Counted from the stretch's first letter, positions 23,387 to 29,286 are shown. The stretch is 32,662 nucleotides of DNA from an uncultured Ruminococcus sp. (GCA_905234015.1 CAJOFK010000014.1:1-32662), one strand, 5' to 3'. Notes: generated by a model from the letters alone, not told the origin. Program-made: numbers and translations.

Positions 23387-23962
23387 CTACTCAGTTCCAT
23401 TCTCTTTTTCCTTAGTATTTTTAAGCGCGGTGGATGATAGATTCCAAATCTCTCCGAGTTTGTTCACAAAATCATCTGTAGTTTTTATAGGTGTAATTAT
23501 ACCCTCGAGCAGCAGCCCGCGCTTCACAGCAATATAGTATTCGTTTTTTGTCTCAGATGGTCTGAGTGTGAAAACAAGCGTTTCATATTTGGAGTCAGCA
23601 AACGGTTTCAAATACTCGCTGTTTATAAAAAACACACCGAGTTCTGTTTCGAATGGAATCAGGATGTTCGCCCCGACTTTCAGCGAAATATCCATTGGAC
23701 AAGCCGAAAACTCGTTGTCTGCAACGTCTTTGATTGATATATGTGTTAAGTCAAATACACTATCTCTTAACAACATTTTCTCTTTGTTTTTATCCGAGAT
23801 ATCATACATCACACAAAGAATCTCGGTTGTTACCTCCGGTAAGCCGTCTATTAAATACATAGCGTCACCGCTTGAAAGCCATTGTGCTTTCCTGTCTTTA
23901 TCTGAAAAGACCGCCATTTTCTTACTTTTAAGACAAAGGGAAATTATTGATTTCGTTTTCAT
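23387..23962 (-). CDS. Conserved-looking phage protein of unknown function
   Basis: This is a 191-aa soluble protein. Its N-terminus (IISLCLKSKKMAVFSDKDRKAQWLSSGDAMYLIDGLPEVTTEIL) resembles a hypothetical family common in Clostridia prophages. No catalytic motif, TM segment or signal peptide is seen. It lies 1 nt after the preceding gene, GGAGG precedes the ATG, and 215 nt separate it from Rep. A role in early phage functions is only positional inference. Confidence 0.7.
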   Translation of the reverse strand: MKTKSIISLCLKSKKMAVFSDKDRKAQWLSSGDAMYLIDGLPEVTTEILCVMYDISDKNKEKMLLRDSVFDLTHISIKDVADNEFSACPMDISLKVGANILIPFETELGVFFINSEYLKPFADSKYETLVFTLRPSETKNEYYIAVKRGLLLEGIITPIKTTDDFVNKLGEIWNLSSTALKNTKEKENGTE

Positions 23963-23963
23963 T

Positions 23964-24284
23964 TTAACCTCCTGAAATTCTTAACTGCTCAGCTTTCAAC
24001 TGCTCCTTATAATTTCTGAACATAGTGAACCCGTCGCCGTAAGGATTATCGTCAAGCTCTATGCACTCAGCCGGGATAGAGTGATATATTGTATAATCGC
24101 CGTCGTCGCCGAAAGCTACGTCGGCGCAGGGCTTCCACTTGCCCGTTCTATAATCAGGCTTATGTACAACTGCCTCGATATGATGTCCGCGCCAGGCAGC
24201 GCGGTTGCTTCCGTCCTCGTTCTTCGGGCGGACTATAACTCGCTTCCGCTCGAGGCAAGCTTCTTTAAGTTCATTCGTAGTCAT
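23964..24284 (-). CDS. Hypothetical early protein, single-domain
   Basis: From the ATG at 24284 (MTTNELKEAC) this is a 106-aa protein. AAAGGAG lies 7 nt upstream, and the TAATG overlap with the small ORF before it supports this start over the track's 24308. The sequence (RKRVIVRPKNEDGSNRAAWRGHHIEAVVHKPDY) looks like a small beta-barrel or nucleic-acid-binding fold, but I do not recognise a family. Confidence 0.7.
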   Translation of the reverse strand: MTTNELKEACLERKRVIVRPKNEDGSNRAAWRGHHIEAVVHKPDYRTGKWKPCADVAFGDDGDYTIYHSIPAECIELDDNPYGDGFTMFRNYKEQLKAEQLRISGG

Positions 24285-24424
24285 TAGCCGGCTCCTTTCC
24301 TTCCGCACCGCTTAAAGTTGACTTTTCCGCTGCGGCGCGTTATAATAGGATTATGATATTTAACTGAGCGCGTCGCTAAGGTTGCAGCCTTGCGGCGGGC
24401 TTTTCTTTTTGCCTTAATTTTCAT
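24284..24424 (-). CDS. Very basic 46-aa protein missed by the ORF track
   Basis: An open frame starts with ATG at 24424 overlapping the preceding stop as ATGA, and ends with a TAA overlapping the next ATG as TAATG. GAGG lies upstream. The product (MKIKAKRKARRKAATLATRS...GKVNFKRCGRKGAG) has about 15 Lys/Arg in 46 residues, so it likely binds nucleic acid. The two coupled overlaps fit a tight early operon. Without it there would be a 136-nt gap between two otherwise overlapping genes. Function unknown. Confidence 0.65.
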   Translation of the reverse strand: MKIKAKRKARRKAATLATRSVKYHNPIITRRSGKVNFKRCGRKGAG

Positions 24425-24705
24425 ACCTTGACCTCGCTTTTCTGATGTCGCGGAACGTCCTCGCGGGTACCGTTGCTGTGGCAGGCAACTATGAACGCCG
24501 CTGCGGTTGACTTAAGAACATATCCGATTCTTGCCGCTGCCGAGCTCAACCGGGCGAAAAGCCTCGAATGAATTGAACGCTTGATTATATAGCGCCGCGG
24601 CCTTCCGGCTACGCACTCAAGCGAGAACCGCGCTAAGTCAATCGGGATATCCGACTTGATTCTCTTAACTCTGCCGTCCTTGTTTACTTTGATTTTGATT
24701 TTCAT
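24421..24705 (-). CDS. Basic hypothetical early protein
   Basis: This is a 94-aa, Lys/Arg-rich protein with an N-terminal MKIKIKVNKDGRVKRIKSD motif typical of small early phage proteins. Its Arg/Ala-rich middle (RRYIIKRSIHSRLFARLSSAAARI) could form a DNA- or RNA-binding helix. AAGAAGG precedes the ATG. No TM segment or catalytic motif is seen. The first six residues resemble the start of the next small protein (MKIKAK), perhaps by chance. Confidence 0.65.
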   Translation of the reverse strand: MKIKIKVNKDGRVKRIKSDIPIDLARFSLECVAGRPRRYIIKRSIHSRLFARLSSAAARIGYVLKSTAAAFIVACHSNGTREDVPRHQKSEVKV

Positions 24706-24723
24706 TTTATATACCTTCTTTCT

Positions 24724-24927
24724 TTAAAATAAGCTTAATTGATTATTATTTGACTTTTTTTCTCTCGGTTTATATTTCTTCCCCGTTTCGACGTCTCCAC
24801 ACTCGGATTCTACATAATCTTTACAATTAACAGCTTTATTGACACTATTTAAAACCTTGTCTTTAGAAGTACAATAATAGCAATCTCCTAAAACGCAGTA
24901 AGCACAATACCTACAGTATTTATTCAT
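24724..24927 (-). CDS. Cys-rich small protein with C-terminal sliding-clamp motif
   Basis: This is a 67-aa protein. The N-terminal half has many Cys (CRYCAYCVLGDCYYC, later VNCKDY), likely a zinc-binding fold. The C-terminus is QLSLF, which matches the consensus QL[S/D]LF peptide that docks on bacterial DNA polymerase III beta clamp. It could therefore bring a zinc-finger module to the host clamp. The start overlaps the upstream stop as TAATG. Clamp binding is inferred from the motif alone. Confidence 0.75.
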   Translation of the reverse strand: MNKYCRYCAYCVLGDCYYCTSKDKVLNSVNKAVNCKDYVESECGDVETGKKYKPREKKSNNNQLSLF

Positions 24928-25382
24928 TATTGTTCCAACTTACGCTCCTTTTCAAATCTAAGTTTCATTTGCGCTGGGTATAAATCAACCTCTGGCTTTC
25001 GCTTGCCTGTCCACCGTAAACCGCCACATTTACCTATACACTTATATCCGCTAGCTCTCAGGCTTGCTCCGTTTTCACTTTCGAGAATATAAGTAATCAC
25101 TTTTTTATATCCCATAGCTCGCGCCGCTCGCCACGCCGCTCCGTATAAAATGCTACAAGCGTTTTGAGTGCCGTCAGTACAACATCTTGTCACTTCTAAA
25201 GTTAATCCGTCATCGAGATACCGCGATACAGGTCTGCCTACTATGCAAACGCCGACAATATTTTTACCGTCTGTTGCACCGATAGAAAATTTATGTCCTA
25301 CAACTGGTCTATGGTGTCTGTGATATCGTTCTACAAAAGCATTAGCTTCAGCCAATGAAACGGGTACAATATCAAGTCCCAT
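24927..25382 (-). CDS. XF1762-family protein (GNAT-like)
   Basis: This is a 151-aa protein matching the XF1762 family of phage-borne proteins. It has VPVSLAEANAFVERYHRHHRPVVGHKFSIGA, GVCIVGRPVSRYLDDGLTLEVTR and the helical NACSILYGAAWRAARAMGYKKVITY segment. The fold resembles N-acetyltransferases, but the substrate is unknown. It overlaps the preceding gene by 11 nt (ORF stop at 25372) and is followed by the clamp-motif gene. Confidence 0.85.
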   Translation of the reverse strand: MGLDIVPVSLAEANAFVERYHRHHRPVVGHKFSIGATDGKNIVGVCIVGRPVSRYLDDGLTLEVTRCCTDGTQNACSILYGAAWRAARAMGYKKVITYILESENGASLRASGYKCIGKCGGLRWTGKRKPEVDLYPAQMKLRFEKERKLEQ

Positions 25383-25818
25383 TTTTCCGCTCCCTTAACG
25401 CCTGTTCGGCGGCTTCTTTGGTAGGATACAGTAAATCATAATCATCCGGAAAAAAACCGTGAATACCAAAATTAACGGTATGAATTTTTACAGCTGGCTT
25501 AATAGGAAAACGCTCGCTAAAAATCTGCGCTATGGATTGAGATTCAAAAATTCTGTTTATTCCGTCTCTTGTTCTTGTTTCTGGATTATAATCAGAAATA
25601 AAATATAGATTCTTATCAAAAGAAAACGGCAGCTCAACAAATTGTGTGCGGTCTTTGAAATGTGGACAATCGTGTGCTTGCTCTTTTGCAAATTGTTCAA
25701 AATCTACACGTGCTGCTATAAATCCGACTTTATTACCAATCTCTTTGACTTCGTTATTTAATGCTTCAGCCCACGCTTTACACAACCCTAAATTTGCACA
25801 GCTTTTACAAGTTACCAT
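25372..25818 (-). CDS. Hypothetical early protein with N-terminal Cys motif
   Basis: The start at 25818 (MVTCKSCANLG) has AGGAGA 8 nt upstream. The track's 25884 start lies inside the neighbouring zinc-ribbon gene. The 148-aa product has a CKSC...C pattern at its N-terminus and another Cys-His pair (DCPHF). It is acidic overall with a mixed alpha/beta look (FDKNLYFISDYNPETRTRDG). I do not recognise a family. Confidence 0.65.
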   Translation of the reverse strand: MVTCKSCANLGLCKAWAEALNNEVKEIGNKVGFIAARVDFEQFAKEQAHDCPHFKDRTQFVELPFSFDKNLYFISDYNPETRTRDGINRIFESQSIAQIFSERFPIKPAVKIHTVNFGIHGFFPDDYDLLYPTKEAAEQALRERKNGT

Positions 25819-25996
25819 TATAATCTCTCCTATTCCAAAGATTTCTTGCAGCTCTTTTTGTTCCTTTGTCGCCAGAGAAAGCACCGCAGTCTTGACAAAT
25901 CATTCTATATCCATGTGGTGTGTACTTATAACTCCAAATTGCGCCGTATACAATGTTTTGACTATTGCAAAACGGACAAGGTTTTATCTTAATCAT
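25805..25996 (-). CDS. Lar-like zinc-ribbon protein
   Basis: This 63-aa protein begins MIKIKPCPFCNSQNI and carries a second MICQDCGA pair, then RAARNLWNRR. This is the typical Lar/restriction-alleviation-like zinc ribbon seen in many phages. Such proteins are annotated as restriction alleviation factors by homology, though the activity is rarely tested. The ATG at 25996 has GGGGAGG 7 nt upstream; the GTG at 25999 is less likely. It overlaps the next gene by 14 nt. Confidence 0.8.
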   Translation of the reverse strand: MIKIKPCPFCNSQNIVYGAIWSYKYTPHGYRMICQDCGAFSGDKGTKRAARNLWNRRDYNGNL

Positions 25997-26000
25997 CACT

Positions 26001-26531
26001 CTACCTCCCCGATCTTAACATACAGAATAGCAATTCCGAAATAGAGCGTTTTCTGGACTGGATATGTGCAGGTCTAACAACTTCAAATCTCCATCCGTCC
26101 ATCTCTATCAGCGGAGTTGGATTGTAAAATTCGTCGATTTTATCCTTATAGCAAGACACCATAACCCCGAATTCATAAGGAATTTTTTTCTTGTTGTTCT
26201 GCTCCAGCTCAATTAACTTTTTCCACGTATCCATTGTGGTTACTATGTAATTACGGTCACATTCAATATTTAGCCCATTTCCGCTAAAGACATCTTCTAT
26301 GCAGCTTTTAACTTCGTATCCTATGAATTCACCACGTTCGATACCTGATATAGAATAGGTATTTGCAGGTTTAAACTGCATAAAATCAATGCGTTTTGGT
26401 TCCCCCTTCTTATGTCCGTAATCAAGGGTGACTTCGCTGGCATAGTGTTTCCCTATCCCTGACAAGCGGGTTGTTATTAGTAACTCACTAAGGAAGGCGG
26501 TTATTTCAGAGCGTCGTGTTTTTTCTGCCAT
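26001..26531 (-). CDS. Putative PD-(D/E)XK nuclease-like early protein
   Basis: This 176-aa protein looks like a small restriction-type nuclease. RIDFMQF would supply the first Asp, and FIGYEVKSCIEDVFSGNGLN supplies the E-x-K and an S-x-x-D motif. The following IVTTMDTWKKL region gives further strands. The order matches MmcB-like PD-(D/E)XK proteins. GGAGG lies 7 nt before the ATG at 26531, which is preferred over the GTG at 26534. Catalysis is inferred; a DNA repair role or an attack on host DNA are both possible. Confidence 0.6.
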   Translation of the reverse strand: MAEKTRRSEITAFLSELLITTRLSGIGKHYASEVTLDYGHKKGEPKRIDFMQFKPANTYSISGIERGEFIGYEVKSCIEDVFSGNGLNIECDRNYIVTTMDTWKKLIELEQNNKKKIPYEFGVMVSCYKDKIDEFYNPTPLIEMDGWRFEVVRPAHIQSRKRSISELLFCMLRSGR

Positions 26532-26629
26532 CACTCCACCTCCAACAGCTCGGGATTGTCGTGGATGTTGCCTATAACATAGCTGTCGTTAATATTAACC
26601 CGCTTACCGCGGAATAGTATCTCTCTCAT
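26531..26629 (-). CDS. 32-aa YopX-N-terminus-like microprotein missed by the track
   Basis: The frame begins ATG AGA GAG ATA CTA TTC CGC, giving MREILFRGKRVNINDSYVIGN..., the characteristic start of YopX-family phage proteins (MREI-x-FRGKR). It ends after 32 residues with a TGA overlapping the next ATG. Its own ATG overlaps the lipoprotein stop as ATGA. YopX proteins are normally >100 aa, so this is either a truncated relic or a genuine short member. The tight coupling on both sides suggests it is still translated. Confidence 0.55.
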   Translation of the reverse strand: MREILFRGKRVNINDSYVIGNIHDNPELLEVE

Positions 26630-26913
26630 TTCTCAATAACCTCAACAACGGCATTGTAGTAGATATAGCGTTTTCCGTTTAAATCAAAGAGGACTTTACT
26701 TTCATTCGACTGTATATCCATTTTCCCCTCATGAGTGGCGATGAGCTTTCCGCGATAATCATAAACATTAACTACACGGTAGAGCCCCCCGTCTATGTCG
26801 CTTGAAATACTCTTACAGCCTCGCTCACAACTGCTACAGCTTGAGCCTACGAACGCCGTAGCCAGTAAGCAGAAACCTATAACGATAAATGATATAATTT
26901 TTTTCTTTTTCAT
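26626..26913 (-). CDS. Putative secreted/lipoprotein encoded in early operon
   Basis: This 95-aa protein has a basic start (MKKKK), a hydrophobic segment (IISFIVIGFCLLATAFVGSS) and a Cys (residue 26) just after it, so it is probably a signal peptide, perhaps a lipoprotein. The lipobox (GSSC) is imperfect. The mature part (YRVVNVYDYRGKLIATHEGK, SKVLFDLNGKRYIYYNAVVEVIEK) is small and beta-rich. Surface lipoproteins in prophages sometimes block superinfection, but this one is in the early rather than the lysogenic operon. AGGAGAGG precedes the ATG, which overlaps the upstream stop as ATGA. Confidence 0.7.
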   Translation of the reverse strand: MKKKKIISFIVIGFCLLATAFVGSSCSSCERGCKSISSDIDGGLYRVVNVYDYRGKLIATHEGKMDIQSNESKVLFDLNGKRYIYYNAVVEVIEK

Positions 26914-27101
26914 TTCTTTTTCCTCTCCTTATTCTCTCTTTCATAGACTTCTTTCGGCTTATAGAACGGACAGCGGCGGTCTTTACGGTGCTTAAAGCTG
27001 GTGCTGTTGAGGCACTTGCACCGCCCCGCGTCCTTACCGAAACAGTCCGCGGTCCCAATGTTCAGGCATATCGGATCCCGCGCGTTTAACATTGTTGTCA
27101 T
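26910..27101 (-). CDS. Cys-rich zinc-finger-like protein
   Basis: This is a 63-aa protein with spaced cysteines (ICLNIGTADCFGKDAGRCKCLN...RRCPFYKPKEVYE). The pattern 'C-x-CFGK-C-CL-CPFYK' is common in small Clostridia phage proteins and probably binds zinc. The C-terminus is highly charged (ERENKERKKK). AGGGGGC precedes the ATG by 5-6 nt. Function unknown. Confidence 0.75.
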   Translation of the reverse strand: MTTMLNARDPICLNIGTADCFGKDAGRCKCLNSTSFKHRKDRRCPFYKPKEVYERENKERKKK

Positions 27102-27110
27102 AACTGCCCC

Positions 27111-27239
27111 CTACATAAAGACGGCTGTTATAATCAGCCCTACCGTTGCCAGCGCGGACAGCGCTAAAAATAGAAGTTGAACGCCCCACATCACGGCCAG
27201 CCACCCCGGGCGGCGCCCGAGCTTACATATGATTTTCAT
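27111..27239 (-). CDS. 42-aa single-TM protein missed by the ORF track
   Basis: The frame starts at ATG 27239 with a strong GGGGAGG 5 nt upstream and stops at TAG 27113-27111. The product starts MKIICKLGRRPGWLAV and has one hydrophobic helix (VQLLFLALSALATVGLIITAVF). Without it the 27102-27249 gap would be the longest gap in an otherwise packed operon. Small membrane proteins of this kind in phages often act on the host membrane or as exclusion factors, but nothing specific can be said. Confidence 0.65.
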   Translation of the reverse strand: MKIICKLGRRPGWLAVMWGVQLLFLALSALATVGLIITAVFM

Positions 27240-27249
27240 AGTACCTCCC

Positions 27250-27531
27250 CTATGCTGTTTTATTCAGCTCGATATATCGGAGAATCTTCTCCGCTGCTAT
27301 GTCGAACTTTATATCGTCGCCGTTCTTATATGCCTTTAGGCGTTCGGGCGGAATAACGAACTTGAATTTCCCGCCCTCGGTCTGAGGTGAAACGGCTGTG
27401 CCGATCGGCAGCGACTTTTCTATAAGTCCGTACCGTACCAGCCCCGGGGCGATACCGAGATATTCCGCGGCGACCTTAACAGGTACGTTTACATACTCTT
27501 TCCCTGTTTCGGGGTTTATTAGAATGTTCAT
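27250..27531 (-). CDS. HTH protein resembling excisionase
   Basis: This 93-aa protein has a MerR/HTH_17-like DNA-binding motif (VPVKVAAEYLGIAPGLVRYGLIEKSLPIGTAV) in residues 15-45, followed by a wing-like basic strand (GKFKFVIPPERLKAYKNGDD). Excisionases and similar small DNA-binding proteins often look like this. It may direct excision with the integrase or be an early regulator. GAAGGTG precedes the ATG. It lies far from the integrase gene, so the excisionase role is only an inference. Confidence 0.65.
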   Translation of the reverse strand: MNILINPETGKEYVNVPVKVAAEYLGIAPGLVRYGLIEKSLPIGTAVSPQTEGGKFKFVIPPERLKAYKNGDDIKFDIAAEKILRYIELNKTA

Positions 27532-27590
27532 GTATTCACCTTCTTTATATTAAGTCACGTTGCTCTTCGCGGTAATGCCTTGTGAGATCG

Positions 27591-27842
27591 TCAATAAACT
27601 TTTTTTACCTCATGCCCAAGGTTTCCTTTAATAATAAATTTAGCGCTTTCCACACTATATCCATAAGAGATTAAATCATCAAAATGTGGCAAAACATCTT
27701 TTCTTTTTACAGCAAATGAGTCAGCCCAATTTATAAGCGTTTCTGCATTATCATAAACAACTAATTCATTTTTTAGTTTTATTTCTGACAATGCTTCCAT
27801 AACTATTTCGTGTTTTTTTAGAAGATAATCTGAATAAGACAT
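27591..27842 (-). CDS. Small hypothetical protein beside a divergent gene
   Basis: This 83-aa helical acidic protein (DYLLKKHEIVMEALSEIKLK...HFDDLISYGYSVESAKFI) has a strong GAGGTGAG ribosome site. It is divergent from 27917-28216, with only 74 nt between starts; the shared gap contains the plus promoter. The two may form a pair such as toxin-antitoxin or a moron, but no family motif supports a specific function. Confidence 0.6.
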   Translation of the reverse strand: MSYSDYLLKKHEIVMEALSEIKLKNELVVYDNAETLINWADSFAVKRKDVLPHFDDLISYGYSVESAKFIIKGNLGHEVKKVY

Positions 27843-27863
27843 GTTCTCTCACCTCGTTTTATG

Positions 27864-27892
27864 TTGAATATTATATTTTTTTCTGTTATAAT
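27864..27892 (+). promoter_or_regulatory. Plus-strand promoter TTGAAT-17-TATAAT
   Basis: TTGAAT (27864-27869) and a perfect TATAAT (27887-27892) are separated by 17 nt, 24 nt before the ATG of 27917-28216. It is a strong vegetative-type promoter that would transcribe this gene independently of the phage early operon. Confidence 0.8.
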
Positions 27893-27916
27893 CACCTTAA
27901 GAAAGGTTGTGATTAT

Positions 27917-28216
27917 ATGAAAGTAGAAAACATATTTAACGAAAGTGAAATTGCTATGATTTTTGAACCACTCGCCAATTACGCTGCATTTAATACTACA
28001 GATTATCGACTTCCGTTAAAATTTGATGTAAAAATGAAGCTTTTAAATTCTATAATGGATAAAATTGAAGCTCTTAATCCGTTGACGATGTTTACAAAGC
28101 AGGAGTATTCTGTTTTGCTCGCCGCTCTGCTTCATTATGAAGATGTCGTTGATGAAAAAAGTCTGACACCAGAATTTTACAAGTTAGTGGAAAAGATAGA
28201 TAACCTAATCGGCTGA
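27917..28216 (+). CDS. Moron-like small gene with its own promoter and terminator
   Basis: This is a 99-aa, largely helical protein (NESEIAMIFEPLANYAAFN, LNSIMDKIEALNPLTMF, AALLHYEDVVDEKS) with no recognised domain. It lies on the opposite strand to all surrounding early genes. A strong promoter precedes it and a terminator follows it, so it can be expressed from the silent prophage. That arrangement is typical of morons, accessory genes that change the lysogen. It is AT-rich compared with the structural genes. Confidence 0.65.
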   Translation: MKVENIFNESEIAMIFEPLANYAAFNTTDYRLPLKFDVKMKLLNSIMDKIEALNPLTMFTKQEYSVLLAALLHYEDVVDEKSLTPEFYKLVEKIDNLIG

Positions 28217-28265
28217 TTTTCAGTTCTTCACGCTCAAAACAATGTCTAATCTGTTGACTTCTTCT

Positions 28266-28301
28266 AAAAGCTCTTTTTATTTTTATAAAAGGGCTTTTTT
28301 T
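28266..28301 (+). terminator. Terminator of the moron-like gene
   Basis: The stem AAAAGCTCTTTT / AAAAGGGCTTTT (one T-G wobble) with a 9-nt loop is followed by TTTTTTG on the plus strand. It ends the 27917-28216 transcript 50 nt after its stop. Confidence 0.8.
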
Positions 28302-28325
28302 GTTTTTTCCGTGCATGGTATCCCC

Positions 28326-28508
28326 CTAAATCAAGCCCAGTATTGCACGAGCTTTAGTTATATAGTAAGCTGCAGCGGGAGATTTTCCGCTCATAACGTC
28401 ATTAGAAAAACGGTAGACAAGCTCCCCGCCTGACAGTCCCTTTTTTTCTTCTAAATCCATAAGTTTAACCGTGTAGTCACATAATACTGTGTCATTTGAT
28501 AATCTCAT
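28326..28508 (-). CDS. Small hypothetical early protein
   Basis: This is a 60-aa protein (MRLSNDTVLCDYTVKLMDLEEKKGLSGGELVYRF...) with a C-terminal helix (PAAAYYITKARAILGLI). AGAGGT lies upstream of the ATG. It is the second gene of the leftward lytic operon, after the Cro-like gene, from which it is separated by an unusual palindrome. No family recognised. Confidence 0.6.
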   Translation of the reverse strand: MRLSNDTVLCDYTVKLMDLEEKKGLSGGELVYRFSNDVMSGKSPAAAYYITKARAILGLI

Positions 28509-28533
28509 AACGATACCTCTTTTATAGCTTTAT

Positions 28534-28550
28534 GTTCAAGCGCTTTGAAC
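28534..28550. repeat. Palindrome GTTCAA-GCGCT-TTGAAC
   Basis: A perfect 6-bp inverted repeat with a 5-nt GC-rich spacer lies in the 55-nt gap after the Cro-like gene. No T run follows on the minus strand, so it is more likely a protein-binding site than a terminator. Confidence 0.5.
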
Positions 28551-28563
28551 TTTGGCGACTTAT

Positions 28564-28761
28564 TTACTGCGCATATAGATATTCAAGTCTCATACCCGGG
28601 AACAACTTATCTCTAACCTTTACCGCTTCGGGATAAGTAAATTCACTAGAACCGTCAATTTTGTTTTTTGCGGTCCTATCATCTCGACCTATAACAATAG
28701 CTATATCATGAGGTTTAAGGTTTGCTCTTGCCATTTCTGCAATTAAGTTTTTGTTCTGCAT
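28564..28761 (-). CDS. Cro-like regulator
   Basis: This small (65 aa) DNA-binding protein lies at the start of the leftward lytic operon, divergent to the repressor. Residues AEMARANLKPHDIAIVIGRDDRTAKNKIDG give a helix-turn-helix, and the short C-terminus (SEFTYPEAVKVRDKLFPGMRLEYLYAQ) is usual for phage Cro/XRE proteins. I use the ATG at 28761 (MQNKN), since GAAAGGA is 10 nt upstream; the ATG at 28770 is too close. It should bind the operators in the adjacent intergenic region and favour lytic growth. Confidence 0.8.
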   Translation of the reverse strand: MQNKNLIAEMARANLKPHDIAIVIGRDDRTAKNKIDGSSEFTYPEAVKVRDKLFPGMRLEYLYAQ

Positions 28762-28785
28762 ATTCAACATATCCTTTCATTAAAT

Positions 28786-28799
28786 TTCCTAATTTGGAT
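28786..28799. promoter_or_regulatory. Operator O1 (TTCC-N6-GGAT)
   Basis: TTCCTAATTTGGAT is one of three similar TTCC-N6-GGAA-like sites in the switch. It lies just downstream of the expected start of the leftward transcript. Confidence 0.6.
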
Positions 28800-28810
28800 A
28801 TTCCTATAAT

Positions 28811-28839
28811 ATAATATATCCATTTAAGGAAAAAGTCAA
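28811..28839 (-). promoter_or_regulatory. Leftward lytic promoter TTGACT-17-TATTAT
   Basis: TTGACT (28839-28834) and TATTAT (28816-28811) are 17 nt apart on the minus strand, upstream of the Cro-like gene. Operator O2 lies inside its spacer, as expected for repression by CI. Confidence 0.75.
28818..28831. promoter_or_regulatory. Operator O2 (ATCC-N6-GGAA)
   Basis: ATCCATTTAAGGAA lies within the spacer of the leftward promoter. It shares the CC-N6-GG core with O1 and O3. Confidence 0.6.
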
Positions 28840-28853
28840 GCCTTTTTTGAAAT

Positions 28854-28875
28854 ATTTTTCCATATTTGGAAAAAA
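28854..28875. promoter_or_regulatory. Operator O3 (TTTTTCCA-TATT-TGGAAAAA)
   Basis: This is the most symmetric operator: 8-bp arms TTTTTCCA and TGGAAAAA around TATT, centred on TTCCATATTTGGAA at 28858-28871. It lies between the two promoters' -35 boxes, ahead of the repressor promoter. Confidence 0.7.
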
Positions 28876-28879
28876 TATG

Positions 28880-28908
28880 TTGACATTCTTTTCCTCAAGT
28901 GATATTAT
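28880..28908 (+). promoter_or_regulatory. Repressor promoter TTGACA-17-TATTAT
   Basis: A perfect -35 TTGACA (28880-28885) and TATTAT (28903-28908) with 17-nt spacing drive the repressor and probably the cargo genes that follow. Its strength suggests steady expression in the lysogen. Confidence 0.85.
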
Positions 28909-28930
28909 TCGATTAAGGACGGTGAGTATA

Positions 28931-29260
28931 ATGTGGTTAGATGTTTTAAAAGAAATGAAAAAGACTTGCAAAAAGACTTCTCAACAGATAGCCAATGAGA
29001 CTGGTCAACCCAAAAGCACTATTGATAAATTGTTTTCAGGAAACACACGAGAACCTCGATTAACTTTGGTAATGAGTGTAGTCCATTGTATGGGTTTTTC
29101 ACTTGACGAATTAAGCAATAACAAGATTAATTCGTTTTTTTTAAATGAACATGAACAAAGAATAATTAAGGCTTATAGAAAAAAAGTAGAAATGCAAGAC
29201 GCAATTGATATTCTTCTCGGCATTGAAAAAGAACCCGAAAAAGAAAAGAAACGCGCCTAA
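28931..29260 (+). CDS. CI-like lysogeny repressor (short XRE protein)
   Basis: This is a 109-aa repressor. An N-terminal HTH (TSQQIANETGQPKSTIDKLFSGNTREPRLTLVMSVVHCMGFSLDEL) is followed by a short C-terminus ending NEHEQRIIKAYRKKVEMQDAIDILLGIE. There is no LexA-like peptidase domain, so RecA-dependent self-cleavage is not expected; induction must use another mechanism. The ATG at 28931 has GGTGAG 5 nt upstream, while the track's start at 28847 precedes the promoter. It should bind the TTCC-N6-GGAA operators. Confidence 0.88.
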   Translation: MWLDVLKEMKKTCKKTSQQIANETGQPKSTIDKLFSGNTREPRLTLVMSVVHCMGFSLDELSNNKINSFFLNEHEQRIIKAYRKKVEMQDAIDILLGIEKEPEKEKKRA

Positions 29261-29286
29261 ATACAAACGCGTTGGAAATATTTTTT
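29250..29286 (+). terminator. Weak terminator-like hairpin after repressor
   Basis: AACGCG/CGCGTT (12-nt loop) is followed eight bases later by TTTTTT. The distance to the T run makes it weak; it may reduce, not stop, read-through into the cargo genes. Confidence 0.35.

Noticed and set aside
23568-23975. 135-aa plus-strand ORF
   Set aside because: It is fully antisense to the 23387-23962 gene, lacks a ribosome site and has no recognisable domain.
25646-26044. 132-aa plus-strand ORF
   Set aside because: It overlaps three coupled minus-strand genes in antisense and has no own promoter or ribosome site.
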